Source: Escarpia spicata (lineage: Eukaryota > Annelida > Polychaeta > Sabellida > Siboglinidae). Taken from it: a stretch of DNA of 64,000 nt. The notes under the pieces are model-generated. The model saw only the letters and a list, made by a program, of their open reading frames with translations. It was not told the origin of the DNA and ran no database searches. The stretch is from assembly GCA_963995525.1 (NCBI GenBank), contig OZ023208.1:27242999-27306998 (forward strand). Reading direction: 5' to 3'. Positions 22,915-34,314 of this stretch are shown in pieces (the stretch's first letter is position 1; every line of letters starts with the position of its first letter). Both the position numbers and the translations under genes were made by a program.

Positions 22915-24305
22915 AAGCGAGGTCATGCTTAAAAAATATGTTGTTTTTGCAAATTTTGTCGAGGTAGATATCATCCACTTAGATTTTCAGAAAGCTTTCG
23001 ACAAAGTACCACGTCAAAGATTACTGCTTAAACTAAAGGCCCATGGCATAGGAAATGGTTTAATTAACTGAATAGACAATTGGCTAATTGACAGAAGTCT
23101 GAGAAGACAACGGGTAGTAGTAGTTGATGGGGAGGCTTCAAACTGGAAATAAGTTTTGAGTGGGGTACCACAGGGATCAGTACTGGGACATATATTATTC
23201 TTAATATATATAAACGATTTGGACGATGATATAACAAGCAGGGTGTTGAAATTTGCGGATGATACACAATTATTTAGAGGGATTAAACGTGATGGAGATA
23301 GACAGCATTTACAAGATGATCTTGACAGGTTGATAAAATGGTCTGAAAAATGACAAATGTTGTTCAATTTTGGAAAACGTAAATGCCTCCACACATGACA
23401 TGGGAACGGAGATGTACAATGGGGGGTTCTGTACTAAGTACTACTGTAAAAGAAACGGACTTAGGGTTAATCATTAGTGCTGATATGAAGGTTTCAGAGC
23501 AGTGCGGTATTGCCGCTTCAAAGGGAAATCAAATTCTTGGATTAATTAGGCGAAATATAACGTATAAGGAAAAAGAGCTAATAATACTGCTGTACAAAAC
23601 AATAGAGTTAAGAATACTGCTCAAGACTCTGTATCAGTTTTAAATAAATTTAAATACTCTGTTTTTATTAACATATTTAGTTTTTATCTTTATTTATTAA
23701 TGTATCTATTTTATATGGATGTTTTTATCGATGTAATTTTTTCCAATATGGACATAATGCTTGTCTGAAATAAAAACATTATTATTATATTACAATAGCT
23801 AGGCCTCATTTAGAATATTCTATTGAAGCGTGGAGGCCATATCACAGGAAGGACATATCTATGCTAGAAAGAGTACAGAGGAGAGCAACTAAAATTATAC
23901 AAAAACAGAGGGACTTAGTTATGAAATACGCCTGAAAGAATGTGGTTTAACAACACTAGAGACCTGGAAATTGAGAGGAGATCAGATGGAAGTGTTTAAA
24001 ATACTGAATGGTTATAATTGATTGAAATATTTTTTTCTCAGTTAAGAAAGATAGAAGGACAAGAGGACCTGAAGTTACATTAATAAAGGAACAGCGTAGA
24101 TTAGATAAAAGAAAGCTCTCATTCTCACAAAGGATTGTAAATGAATGGATCAGATTATCTCCCGATTGTGTTGGTGCTAGTAGCGTGAATATGTTTAAAA
24201 ATAACATCGACACATACCTTAAAAAAGGCGGGATGTACGTAGATATAAAAAAAGTATTGGACTGTCGATAAGCCAAAAGGCTTCCTTGTCCACCTGCCAT
24301 CTAGA
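22915..24305 (+). pseudogene. CR1-like LINE, 3' half, plus strand, copy A
   Basis: It carries ARSCL.NM, then HLDFQKAFDKVPRQRLLLK, GVPQGSVLG.ILFLIYINDL, KFADDTQLF, and the C-terminal 'MLERVQRRATK'-like text near 23,860-23,900. The same family lies inverted at 18.0-19.2 kb, so the two form a large inverted repeat with matching 3' ends (CCATCTAGAGTTA...). Stops and frameshifts occur throughout. An extra AT-rich segment at 23,640-23,800 ('aataaaaacattattattat') interrupts the C-terminal region and looks like a short insertion with an L2-like tail. Confidence 0.75.
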
Positions 24306-25444
24306 GTTAATTTTCTGGATGGCAATCTTGTTAAATCTTGTTTCTGAACGAAGGAGCATCTTCGTCTTCATCATCGTCTCGATGCTCAGCATGTTAGACG
24401 AATTCCGTTTTTGTACAATTTTAGAAGTGTTTCCGAGCTCAGTTTGTTCCACTCTGGTTTGACGACGACGTCCAACATAGTTCACCTTCTTGAGAAAATG
24501 GTACTACTCCTTCTGATGTCTCTAGTCTCTTGGTGGCTAGGATGTACCAGTAATGGAACGTCATGTTCTAGGTTATACCAGCATCCATTGGCTTGGTGAT
24601 GCTAGATGTATTACACGAGTTAAGACGTGACGCATACGTACGTTGCTGTGGCTGTCTGGATTTTGGAATAACCGTTTCACTTTTTAGTTCACATGGTACA
24701 GATACTCCAAGCAACCAAGTGAATACTGCGTTTCGACTTGGGTGAAGAAAAACAAAATATCTCGGAGCAAATGGACTGACTCAGTTATTTCGAGTTAGGC
24801 GAAGATCCGACTTACAAAATCAGACTTAGACGAAGATTTTTATGGGAAATACATTACAAATCTACCGTTGCTCGGAATTCTGTCCCAAGTTGAGCGAAGA
24901 TCCGACTTAGGCGAGGTTTACTGTACCACATGAAATGAAACAAATCAATCAATATTTGAAAAATAATACTACGGGTTATTATCATATAGAGAATGTTGAA
25001 TGCAACAACAACTACTAACACAACACATCGAGCAATCAAAACAGTAATCAGACACACTTACGACGTAACCCTTCATCTTGGAACGAGTGTCTTCGCGCAC
25101 TTGCAATGCGAGACAAGCGTCAGCTCATAAATAGGCCTAATATGATAAGTGAGTCTAGGAAGTTGTTCCGATAGAAATTGGTGTGTCACACAACATCAAA
25201 ACAAATAAAGTTGAGAACGTCTTCATCATGTGTACGTCATCATTAGCAAGTAAATACGTCAGTTAAATTCATTCGATATACGTATGAAGAGGGAGGCTCT
25301 TGGTTAGTTGCCTTGAACCGTGGAGGCGATGGAAGTCTTTATGTTAGGCTAGACAGACACTTTCTTTATATTTATAACCAAGAACTCTAATAAAACATGA
25401 CCTTATGAAAGCTTTGAAAGGCAATCACTCTAAACGGAATTGCA

Positions 25445-25720
25445 TCAAGCGATACACTACCAAATTGTTTGCAAACAAGGTTTAAACGGTCTGTCTCAAT
25501 ACATGGCACTAGACAGAAAGATACCTTTCAGAGTCATCGTGTGTGTACCATACAAAAATCAATGTGTTTTTCTGTTTGTGGAGTAAAACTGAAATACCTT
25601 GCACTGAAGCATAACCAGCAGTAGAACCATACAGGCATTTAACAAATCTATAAGTCCCATTTTCTATGTACTACAACTACGAAAAACACCAGTAATTCTA
25701 GCAAGGCGTTACAATGTGTA
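25445..25720 (+). pseudogene. LINE 3' end, internally deleted (copy A)
   Basis: Matches 55,158-55,390 of copy B, where it is the C-terminal end and 3' region of the LINE at 53.94 kb. In copy A the preceding 1.3 kb with the reverse transcriptase is missing and the flank joins directly at 'gatacactaccaaattg'. That is a deletion in A rather than an insertion in B, because A still holds the LINE tail. Confidence 0.6.
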
Positions 25721-26461
25721 CGCACTGTATATTATTCTTTGCAATTATAATTGATATGTGTTGTAATATATTGTATTTTTTACAACACGTAACTATACTG
25801 AACCATATATAAGTATTACACTTCTGTTCACCCCCTTTCCACCAACACTTATGATTTCTTTGCATTTGTGATTAGTCTATGTCATCTAATAACACAATCC
25901 AGTGGGTGTGGACTTCACACCCACTTGCCTTTTTCAAAATACTAGATGGCCGACAAGATGGCTGCCAAAATGCTAGAAATGGCATAACTTCTGAATGAAT
26001 TGTCCGAGGAAGGTGATCTTGCAGTCTAAATATAGGTTTTTGGAGTCAGGGAATTTCTGCTGTGAAGTTGATGTTTTAACGTAGTCCTAAGCATAAAAAT
26101 CCAAAATGGCTGCCGAAACGCCAACATACCTTTACATTTTCTTAACTTAGGAACCATATGAGACAGAGTGATGATGTTGGTGTCAAAATCATGTTTTTTT
26201 TATGTTTGGCGATGCTTAGAAGGCTAGATCATGTCAACTAGGTCAAGGTCTAGGTAATTTGAGGTCTCGAAAACCTTAACAAATATTTTAGAATTTGAGC
26301 GATCAAGATGCAGCAAAGCAAATCAAAGCCTCTTTCATGGGGATTTGTGGTGGTGACAACTAAAACGTACATCATTTGTACACATGAAGGTCAAAGTCAC
26401 ATGCCAAGGCAAAGGTCAATATCATTTGTGGTCCCAGAATATGTGATCTCTGACCCTACAA

Positions 26462-27752
26462 CAGCGGTTCTTAACCTCTAAGTTGCGACCAAAAATTGGG
26501 TCGCCAAGCCTTTTTGAGTGGGTCGCCAAGAGTCGCCAGTAACTGACCAATTTGGTCTTATTTTTTCCCGGTTGCCCACCGTACCTGATATATATATGTA
26601 TATATATATATAGATTATATATATGTATGTATGTATATATATATGTATATATATAAATGGCATCAATTGTTAGTTTCGTATATATATATTTACATATATG
26701 TATATATATATGTAAATATATATATACGAAACTAACAATTGATGCCATTTATTTGTTGCATGCTGTGTTACTGAAATATTCTGAATATATCACAAAGCAA
26801 TGTAATGTCACACGATATTCGGCGCAAGCTGTTCATCTCGTATGCATCTAGTGTGGACAATTCATATTCCGTTTGTTGCCGCCGAAAATGCGCAATGGGC
26901 AAAAATCGGTGCCTTTTTCGTTTAACTACACATCGAAGCCTTTAAATAGATAATAACAGTACAGTTTTACAAACAAATATCGCTTTAGTCCAGAGACACC
27001 ACCTTAACTTCCAAAAACACCACCTTAACTTCCAGGAACACCATGTTAATTATCTGAATGTCAGCTTCCTTACTATCACCAATAGGAAGTAAGTTAGTTT
27101 AATATTCATCAAACGAAATCTTACGAATTTCCCGACTCCGTCCGCCATCCTTGATTTAGTTTGTAGGTGTGCCAAGTAGATATAATTCTTCACAAAATGC
27201 GGTAGATCTTTTCATGATGTACTGGCAGTAGATGAAAATCTAGAACTCCGCGATGTAGTTGCGAGAGGGGTTGCATGCAGAATAGAGAACCGCTTTATAG
27301 CCGGATCATTGCCACTTATCATTAGGCGTGATCAGTGAAATGTTGGTTAGGCTTTATAAGTGGATTGGAAATGATATATTACTCTTTTAACCTTGGAATA
27401 TCGGTCTGCCTGCAGATTTTGGCACTAAAGCGGTAGGCCATGATATTAGGCCTATCCCAAAAATGATGGAAAGAGTATGTTCTACCGCCAAAGCTGTAGA
27501 TTTCGCACCACTAAAAGATATGCATGAGATGTCCTCTTTGTATGTCAATAAACCAAAGAACGGCGTTGATTTGGTTATTTATATATGTTCCGTAGGCAGT
27601 GTTAACAAATGTTCTCATTAATTTATAACTTATGTTATGCTTATTTATTTATTATTATTTATTTTATCAAGTTAACTGTTTGAATACATAGGTCGCCAAG
27701 CAAGTCCCGCGACCGAAATTTGGGTCGCAGCGAAAAAGGTTAAGATTCGCTG
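26462..27752. mobile_element. Non-autonomous hAT element, copy A
   Basis: The inverted termini CAGCGGTTCTTAAC and GTTAAGATTCGCTG (one mismatch pair) are flanked by 8-bp repeats ccctacaa / ctctacaa, near the hAT consensus nTCTAnAn. Subterminal 'ttgggtcgccaagc' is repeated inverted near 27,690-27,727. No transposase ORF was seen; at 1.29 kb it is a deletion derivative. The same element in copy B (56,188-57,463) has the same flanks with one base different, so it predates the duplication. Confidence 0.85.
26655..26750. repeat. 96-bp near-perfect palindrome in (TA)n microsatellite
   Basis: 'aaatggcatcaattgttagt' at 26,655 is mirrored as its reverse complement ending at 26,750, with an AT-rich centre. 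Copy B has only the right arm, so an inverted duplication arose in copy A. Confidence 0.9.
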
Positions 27753-27889
27753 CTCTACAATATGCGGCACCTGTCGCTGAAATGCAATTGGCAAGGAGCA
27801 ACTTAAGCAGTTTGAGATCATCTGGCAAGGGTGGTTTTACGGCAGTCTTTCCAAGCGCGTGGTGACCTTCGCTTCTCAGAAGAAAAAAA

Positions 27890-28161
27890 CATTCTTGCCG
27901 GAGAGCAAAACGTTCTGGACCAGGAGGCCATCTACGCGTGAGTCATAAGTCTTCTATTCAGCAATATAAATGTCGACTTACTACAAGTACTCTCACCGGA
28001 GCTGGTACCCTACCCAGCCGCATTGTTCCATCCAGATGGGAGCATGAGAGTGGCGACCGGCAAATCTACACTCAAGAGAAAACCTAGCTGTGGAAGTGGC
28101 ATTCAGGACTTGGGACTCTCTGACTGCTGTGGTCGTTAATGTCTACGCTGCTGTCTGGACA
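27890..28161 (+). pseudogene. XPG-type element protein, early segment (copy A)
   Basis: The reading KNILAGEQNVLDQEAIYA, stop, VIGL or variant, then LLQVLSPELVPYPAALFHP..MRVATGKSTLK. It matches 57,582-57,859 in copy B, where it is described more fully. The inner element is inserted directly after it at 28,162. Confidence 0.5.
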
Positions 28162-30413
28162 TAGTCCAGTCAATCTATGCCAAAAAGAGGGTCAACCTCA
28201 AACAAATTATAATAGTAATTATGACAGTGTTTTTATTTAATACTGTGTGTCTACAGAAAAAAAGTCCACCGGAATCGATGTGGTGGAACCATGTCATTTT
28301 TGACGACAAAGACAAGTGACCAAAACGCTGCCAGTGACGTTTTGGCTTAGTGAAATGTAGGGGTAGACGTTATTTAGGCTGTGGTATATATTTTATTTGC
28401 ATTTTTTATAAACATTGTGCATACCGTTTGAAAGATGATGGATTAATCTACTCAGCGATGTATAATAAGTGTAATTTTTTTTAAATATTAATATAAACAA
28501 TCGTTTTTATACAAGGTGAACCCCGATTTTTAGCCGCTATGGGGATTAGCTTTGCGATCTAACGTTGACTTACTCCATTTGCAATTGAATAAATGGATGC
28601 TCTATAGTATAATGTTTTTGGTGGATGTTCTATCCCATGGCGTCCCTGAAGCAATTCAGCTTGATTGTTCTAGGGCATTTGTTTTCTTCAAATATGCAAA
28701 GTAGGGCCTTCAATACTGAAATACCTATTTTCTTCAATAGCTTTGCAACTATGCATGATAATGTCACAAAAATGGTGTCAAAACCGATATGTTCACCGTT
28801 TTAAGATAAACACATCACCAGATGTATACAACGGCTGCATGGTTGTCATTTCATAAAACTTTCAGATATCGGCCATGTTGGATCTTATTACATGCTTATC
28901 TCCAATGCAATTTTTATGCACATCTCAAATGACTTTGATTCGAATCTATTGTCTATACCCCTATAATAATAATAGCACAATCAACAACAGAAAACACATT
29001 GAATCTCGTTGTAATATTGTTGCGTAACACAGGATATAGTTATCAATACATACAGTTGATAGTAGTTGCATGCATACAAGTGTCTATTCAAATTCTCAAT
29101 ATAGTGCGGTGTACCATGTCTTCCCGTGCAATATCCTTGCCAAAAGCAATTTTTTGCACTAAAGTCATCTACAGTGTTTCAGTCAGCAGAAAATCTGAGG
29201 TGGCAATTTTTAAAGGAATGATAGCCATTTTATAAAATGGCTGCCAAATCACATTTCCGCATATCTTAACAACTTCGTCACCTACACTTAATTTTGGTTT
29301 CAAACCATGAGTTTTAGAGGTGGTTTCAAATATTTTACGTTTGGCTTTCTCCGAATTTAGGATCCGCCATTTTTAAAGATGGCGGTCGTCAAAACAAATT
29401 CCACAATATCTTACCAAATATGTCACACATGTCTATGTTAATGTGAAGAATTGTGATCAGCAATTTCAAACTAATATGTTACACATGACCTTTGCTAACA
29501 TTCATATATCCGTCATTTTAAAGATGGCACACATCAAAACTAATTATCGCTATAACTAAAGACCTACATCACCTAGAGCCGTAATGTTGATGCCAAAAGA
29601 TAGATTTTTCAGGTTCGATGATTTCAAATATATTACATACGCATCATCCCCAATTGTGAGAGGGTTACAACACCCTTCGCCAGCTGAACACGCGCAATAG
29701 ATGGCACATGACATATTATTGCCGTGGCAACTGCAACCGTCAGTGCGACATGCCTTGCTCTCTGCTTTGCAATCACAGCTTATGATATCAGTCAGACCTG
29801 GAGGATCCGAGGGTCCAATGTCAAAGCTGGGTGACCGGATACCGTCCTTCACCTTCCACACAAACTGCGTGATGTCCAAATGAGGATGATCTTGTTGATC
29901 AGCCGTTTTCCACAGCATCAAGATGAGTTTGGGAGAAAGAATGGGAAGTCAATGCACATAATGGCGATTCCTCCCACATATTATGTGCAGAGGGTACATC
30001 TTCAGATAATGCTGTGGAAGGCGGCTGATCAGCAAGATCTTCTTCCTGCAGGAGATTTGTTTGGCCAACTGAGAAAACAAGCATATATTCATCAACTTAC
30101 TGAGAAATGAGCTTCAGAAAGCTGGGTGCTGTTGTTTTCAGGCTGAGAACGCTAAGGTAATGATCGTTTGACAGCAGAATTGACACTATCCTCATTGATG
30201 AAGACACCGATTTGCTAGTGTTACTGTGTTACCACTTTCAACAGGAGCTATTTGGTGTATTCTTAATGCCAGAACGTAAACAAAGTATAGCACAACAAGT
30301 AAATAACGATCTGGTGCACCAGAGCTCTTACAGAATATTTGGGCCCAGCTGTGGGCTAAGATATGATACAATAGCAACAGTTGAATAATTGGTTACTGCA
30401 GGAAACCGGGCTA
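28162..30413. mobile_element. Inner TIR element, left portion, copy A
   Basis: Begins TAGTCCAGTCAATCTATG after ACA (28,159-28,161), exactly as at 57,860 in copy B. It carries the CXC-type C-terminal remnant on the minus strand and is truncated at the duplication border. Confidence 0.65.
29640..29921 (-). pseudogene. Cysteine-rich C-terminal tail of XPG-type element protein (copy A)
   Basis: The minus strand reads MLWKTADQQ..HLDITQFVW, then a run with paired cysteines (ISCDCKAESKACRTDGCSCH, ...CAIYCACSAGEGCCNP). The 'C-x-C..C..C-x-C' pattern with a preceding W-x-(V/G) block is the C-terminal zinc-binding-like tail found in proteins of this transposon family. A partial plus-strand relative of the preceding segment (IMLWKAADQQD) lies at 29,999-30,060, so two fragments face each other. 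Confidence 0.5.
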
Positions 30414-30631
30414 CTCTTATTTGGCTCTCCAAACACATAAACGCATTATATAGATGGCGACTGTATGGTTCTCGATTAGTTATGTGTATCATTGTCAACG
30501 CGCATTTTCGTGTCACGGGTCGTTTCGTCAAACAAACAACATTGTATTTACACCACTGACTATTAATGCTAATGTTTAGCATTTCATCAAGTAAACAACG
30601 TATCGCCGATATTTTCTGTTCATAGTTGGAT

Positions 30632-30806
<175 letters not shown>

Positions 30807-31088
30807 CGTGCGTGCGTGTTAAGTATATCAGAAATGTGGAACGTGTTGCCATTATTATTGCATCTGCGATGGGATGCCGGATATTATGTGCACGGAAATT
30901 GCATAACCGGTGTTAAACGAGATACTTTTTAGCAATGCATATATCTGATGTGTTAATGCAGCAACTGGGTCAAAGTTCAGTTCGACGTTTGTTTGGATGT
31001 ATCGACCAGGGGTGGTGATGTGAGATCACAACTGGTTAACGAGAATGTCAACATACACTAACGATGATGCATTTTGCTTTTATTATAT

Positions 31089-31135
<47 letters not shown>

Positions 31136-31136
31136 A
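31089..31136. repeat. (CTA)n trinucleotide microsatellite
   Basis: About 15 uninterrupted CTA/TAC units. Confidence 0.97.
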
Positions 31137-32536
31137 CTTAACACCATTGCATTAATTTGATCTTAAAGTCGATTTAAACTCATTTACACTGGCGCCGTCT
31201 GGTAAATTTGTCACCACTGAATTCTCAAAGGTAGGAGAAAAGCCCACTAGAAATGAATAGCATATGAAACACGTCAGTAAATAACTCTAAATTTTATTGT
31301 TCTTTATGAAATACATCGTCAGTTGATAGATCGGGTGCAATGGCCCAGGGAAGCGAATGGACATGGACACAGTCAAGCGCACTTTGACTCCTCGGAGGTG
31401 ATACTTTTACAATACGCCAAGGTTAGTGAATTAATATATTAGATGGACGTCCTTCAGTCAAGTACATATTGGCCATGTCAAACTATTCTCCGCCAAAGGT
31501 CACTCTCACATCGGTAAGAATCTCTTCATCCTAATCGTCTATGTCTCGTGGGTTATCATGCAGTTTGTCAAATGCTTGTACCAGCTAATGTCTTAGCGTA
31601 ATCCCCGATGGTACATTATTATTCGTAACTGATCTAACTAACAAAAACAAGACGAAGCCCATGTCGAAATGAAAGAAAAACGATATAACATGAGTACATT
31701 CATTACCTGTTGGTTGTGTCGACGCACACTCATCTATGCTATTATTTGGATTATCACCAAGCAAATGTCAATCAATTACAAAAATAGCCATTTATTCAAT
31801 AAAATAATTTATGTGCTTGTATGATATATCGTAACATGCCTAGCTTTCTGAATGACTCTAAAAGTAATGCAATAATAAACATCCCGAACTCCTCTTGTTC
31901 AAGACTACAAGGACGGGCCTGCAGGGTGATCAGTAACGTTATGAGATTAAGGTTGTATACATTTATACATGACTAAATGCCAGACATGTATAAACACACG
32001 ACACAGGTAGTAACAGTTCATACATTTAAGTGGCTTGGAGTCTATAACTATGTTATAATAGTACACAGTCGATATTGTATGCCATCATTTGGTATGGCTT
32101 ACCTTACACTTATTTGTAGTCTCATGGTGAATGTCAACAACGAATATTTCACCACCATAGTCTTAACTCATTGAGTTTACGACAACGCGTCATAAAGACT
32201 GTCCAAAATGCACAAGTTAAAAAGTTAAAGTTACCTTTGATTGTTCAACTAATATCCTTCTCTTAGATTTCCAAAACAATTAACAATTCATCCTTGGCAA
32301 AAGGCGTAGAATTTCAACTAATACATTCGAGTCATCGCCCTAGATTCGTTCGACATGAATCAGTCTGAGTTAACTCTCGTAACACTATTTGTCAAGCAAG
32401 TTAAACGTTGCTGCAGTAAACGTATATGTAATATCTGCAGGAAATGTTATCGTAGTATCATAACAACTGGCATCTAATCAATATAGTGATCTAACATTAA
32501 ACAATCCACACCAATAGGTCTACTCGTGGTGAAGAA

Positions 32537-33502
32537 TTAACAACTTCCAAACCGTCTCTCGCATTTCGCTATGCACTTTTCCAGTTTTCGTTTGCACACG
32601 TTGGCGGTGTTATAATTTGTACACGCTTTTATGCATTTCATGAAATTTTGGTGGCAGACTTGTTTGCACATCCGACAACGATGAACAGGAGGAACGTTGG
32701 CAGCAGAACAGGTCCTCCCCAGTAAGACTGTTACGATGAGAAACGTGATCTGAAAGAATGCGATGTTGCTCAGTGCAGTTGTGATGGTTGTGGTTGTGGT
32801 GGTTGTGGTGGTCGTGGTGGTCGTGGTGGCCGTGGTGGCTGTGGTGGCTGTGGTGGCTGTGGTGGCTGTGGTGGCTGTGGTGGCCGTGGTGGCCGTGGTG
32901 GCCGTGGTGGCCGTGGTGGCCGTGGTGGCCGTGGTGGCCGTGGTGGCCGTGGTGGCTGTGGTGGCTGTGGTGGCTGTGGTGGCTGTGGTGACCGTGGTGG
33001 TTGTGGTGGCCGTGGTGGCCGTGGTGGCTTTGGTGGCTGTGGTGGCTGCGGTGGCTGTGGTGTTTGTGGTGGCTGTGGTGGTTGTGGTGGCTGTGGTGGC
33101 TGTGATGGCTCTGGTGGTTGTGGTGGTTGTGGTGGTTGTGGTGGTTGTGGTGGTTGTGGTGGCTGTGGTGGTTGTGGTGATGCTGGTAGTGGTGGTGGTG
33201 GCCGTAATGGTGGTGGTGGTGCTGGTGGTGATGGTTGTTGTGGTGATGGTGATGGTTGTTGTGATGGTGGTGGTGATGGTGATGATTGTGGTTATGGTGG
33301 TGGTGGTAGTGGTGGTGATTGTGGTGGTATTGGTGGTGGTGGTGGTGTTGATGATGGTGATTATGATGATGGTGGTGATTATGATGGTGATGATGATAGT
33401 GGTGGTGGTGATGGTAATAGTGATTGTGATGGTAATGGTGATGGTGATAGTGATGGTGATAATGATGGTGATGGTGATGATGATTATGCTAACGATAGCC
33501 AT
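32537..33502 (-). CDS. Small secreted cysteine-rich peptide, paralog 2
   Basis: Same layout as paralog 1. The terminal exon is 32,749 to the stop at 32,537, with a hydrophobic [14 protein letters not shown] segment and a basic cysteine-rich domain. The acceptor cattctttcag is conserved. The candidate first-exon ATG is at 33,502-33,500 with donor ATC|GTTAGC. It differs from paralog 1 at about eleven residues, mostly between the fifth and last cysteines and just after the predicted signal cleavage. The first four cysteine loops ([15 protein letters not shown]) are unchanged. It has a ninth cysteine (LEKC versus LEKG), giving an odd number, which would allow dimerisation or leave a free thiol. 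About seven silent changes were counted, so constraint is weak at best. Function unknown. Confidence 0.55.
   Translation of the reverse strand: MAIVSIIIITITIIITITITITITITITITITTTTIIITIIITTIIIITIINTTTTTNTTTITTTTTTTITTIITITTTITTTITITTTTITTSTTTTITATTTTTSITTTTTATTTTTTTTTTTTTTTTRAITATTATTTTTATTNTTATAATTATKATTATTATTTTTVTTATTATTATTATTATTATTATTATTATTATTATTATTATTATTATTATTATTATTTTTTTTTTTTTTITTALSNIAFFQITFLIVTVLLGRTCSAANVPPVHRCRMCKQVCHQNFMKCIKACTNYNTANVCKRKLEKCIAKCERRFGSC
32780..33485. repeat. 9-bp minisatellite, copy B
   Basis: GGCTGTGGT and GGCCGTGGT units grade into GGTGAT repeats. About 0.7 kb compared with 0.9 kb in copy A, so unit number and unit type changed after duplication. Confidence 0.95.
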
Positions 33503-33917
33503 AGCATCATAAACTGTGTTTCGACTACATATGCTGACTACCTTGCCGAGCATAGCATTCGACACACATATGCGAAAGCGCCGTGAATTAAAACAAGTAC
33601 AGTAAACCTCGCCTAAGTCGGATTCAATCGGACCGAGAGATTTAATTCGACTTACGCGAAAATCCGACTTTGCCGAAGATGACATACCCAACGCCAAAAA
33701 GCAACCTTCTAAAACCCTTAGGTAACTGTGAATAACGCTTGAAAGTGACTGGATGCTGCAGTAATTCTACACGTGTTGATGTCCATTAGCAACATACAAC
33801 ATTATGCAGTATTAGAACAGTGTTGTGCTTTATTTTGGCACACATCTCTAAGGTTATAGCTTAATAATTATTATTGATAGTAAATGTCAGTCATCTTCTA
33901 TCTCATGAAAATGGCCT

Positions 33918-34310
33918 CTACTTCTCAGTCAACTCGATTTCACGAGCGTCAAACCAGAGTGTCTTAATTAGCGTCCATAAAGCAGCATGTGTGCCACTGA
34001 GTTTTATTTTATCTTCACACACCGAGACTTCGTCGCCCTCATCATCGCTCAGTAAACCAACTGTCTGTGTCGGGGTGTTGTACGGTTTCAATGATCTGCT
34101 CGTTATTTGGAGTAGCCAACGTTTCTGCTGTCTCGTCCACACCAGCATTGTCGTCCATCTTGCAATCGACATTTCAATACATCTCGTGAAGCTTATTCCG
34201 TACATAATTCTTTTGTCTTTGGCGGAGATAGATCGTAGAAATTGGTGGTGCAGAAAAGTTAACAAACGAGTAGAATTACAAGATTTAACAAGATTTAATA
34301 ATATTGCCAT
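33918..34310 (-). pseudogene. Pogo-like transposase C-terminal remnant, paralog 2
   Basis: Uninterrupted form of the remnant at 14,833. The acidic GLLSDDEGDE block and the GTHAALWTLIKTLWF tail are followed by a stop and a polyadenylation-like AATAAA on the minus strand near 33,828. The text at 34,150-34,310 upstream has no recognisable motif and runs into the CR1 tail. It preserves the empty target site of the foldback element at about 34,145. Confidence 0.4.
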
Positions 34311-34314
34311 CTAG

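Larger units (their letters stand above)
14524..24923. mobile_element. Pogo/Tigger-like transposon, copy A, heavily invaded
   Basis: The termini are inverted copies of CAGTAAACCTCGCCTAAGTC, flanked by TA on both sides (14,522-14,523 and 24,924-24,925). TA duplication, a CAGT start and 'ACCTCGCCTAAGTC' termini are typical of pogo/Tigger members of Tc1/mariner. More TIR-like sub-repeats ('gaagatccgactta') line the right end. Inside are minus-strand coding remnants, CR1 LINE pieces, a TTAA element, an LTR fragment and, only in this copy, a foldback element at 15,071. Its counterpart in copy B is 33,600-53,323. The autonomous element was presumably 2-3 kb before these insertions. Confidence 0.7.
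11904..30413. repeat. Segmental duplication, copy A
   Basis: Starting at 'aacacgtcagtaaataact', this 18.5-kb segment aligns collinearly by eye with 31,268-60,208. It covers flanking DNA, the cysteine-rich gene, pogo-like termini, CR1 pieces, TTAA element, LTR fragment, LINE 3' end, hAT element and the left part of two large transposons. It ends at 'gcaggaaaccgggcta', inside the inner transposon that continues past this point in copy B. Copy-specific differences are a 2,773-bp insertion here (15,071-17,843) and about 1.3 kb missing at 25,445. Confidence 0.9.
25825..30413. mobile_element. Left part of XPG-type large transposon, copy A
   Basis: Starts at 'ttcaccccctttccaccaac', the same terminus as 55,541 in copy B, with 'tagatggccgacaagatggc' motifs 110 bp inside. 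It contains the hAT element (26,462-27,752), a decayed coding piece (27,890-28,161) and the left part of the inner TIR element. It is cut at 30,413 by the end of the segmental duplication, so the right half found in copy B is absent here. Confidence 0.65.
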
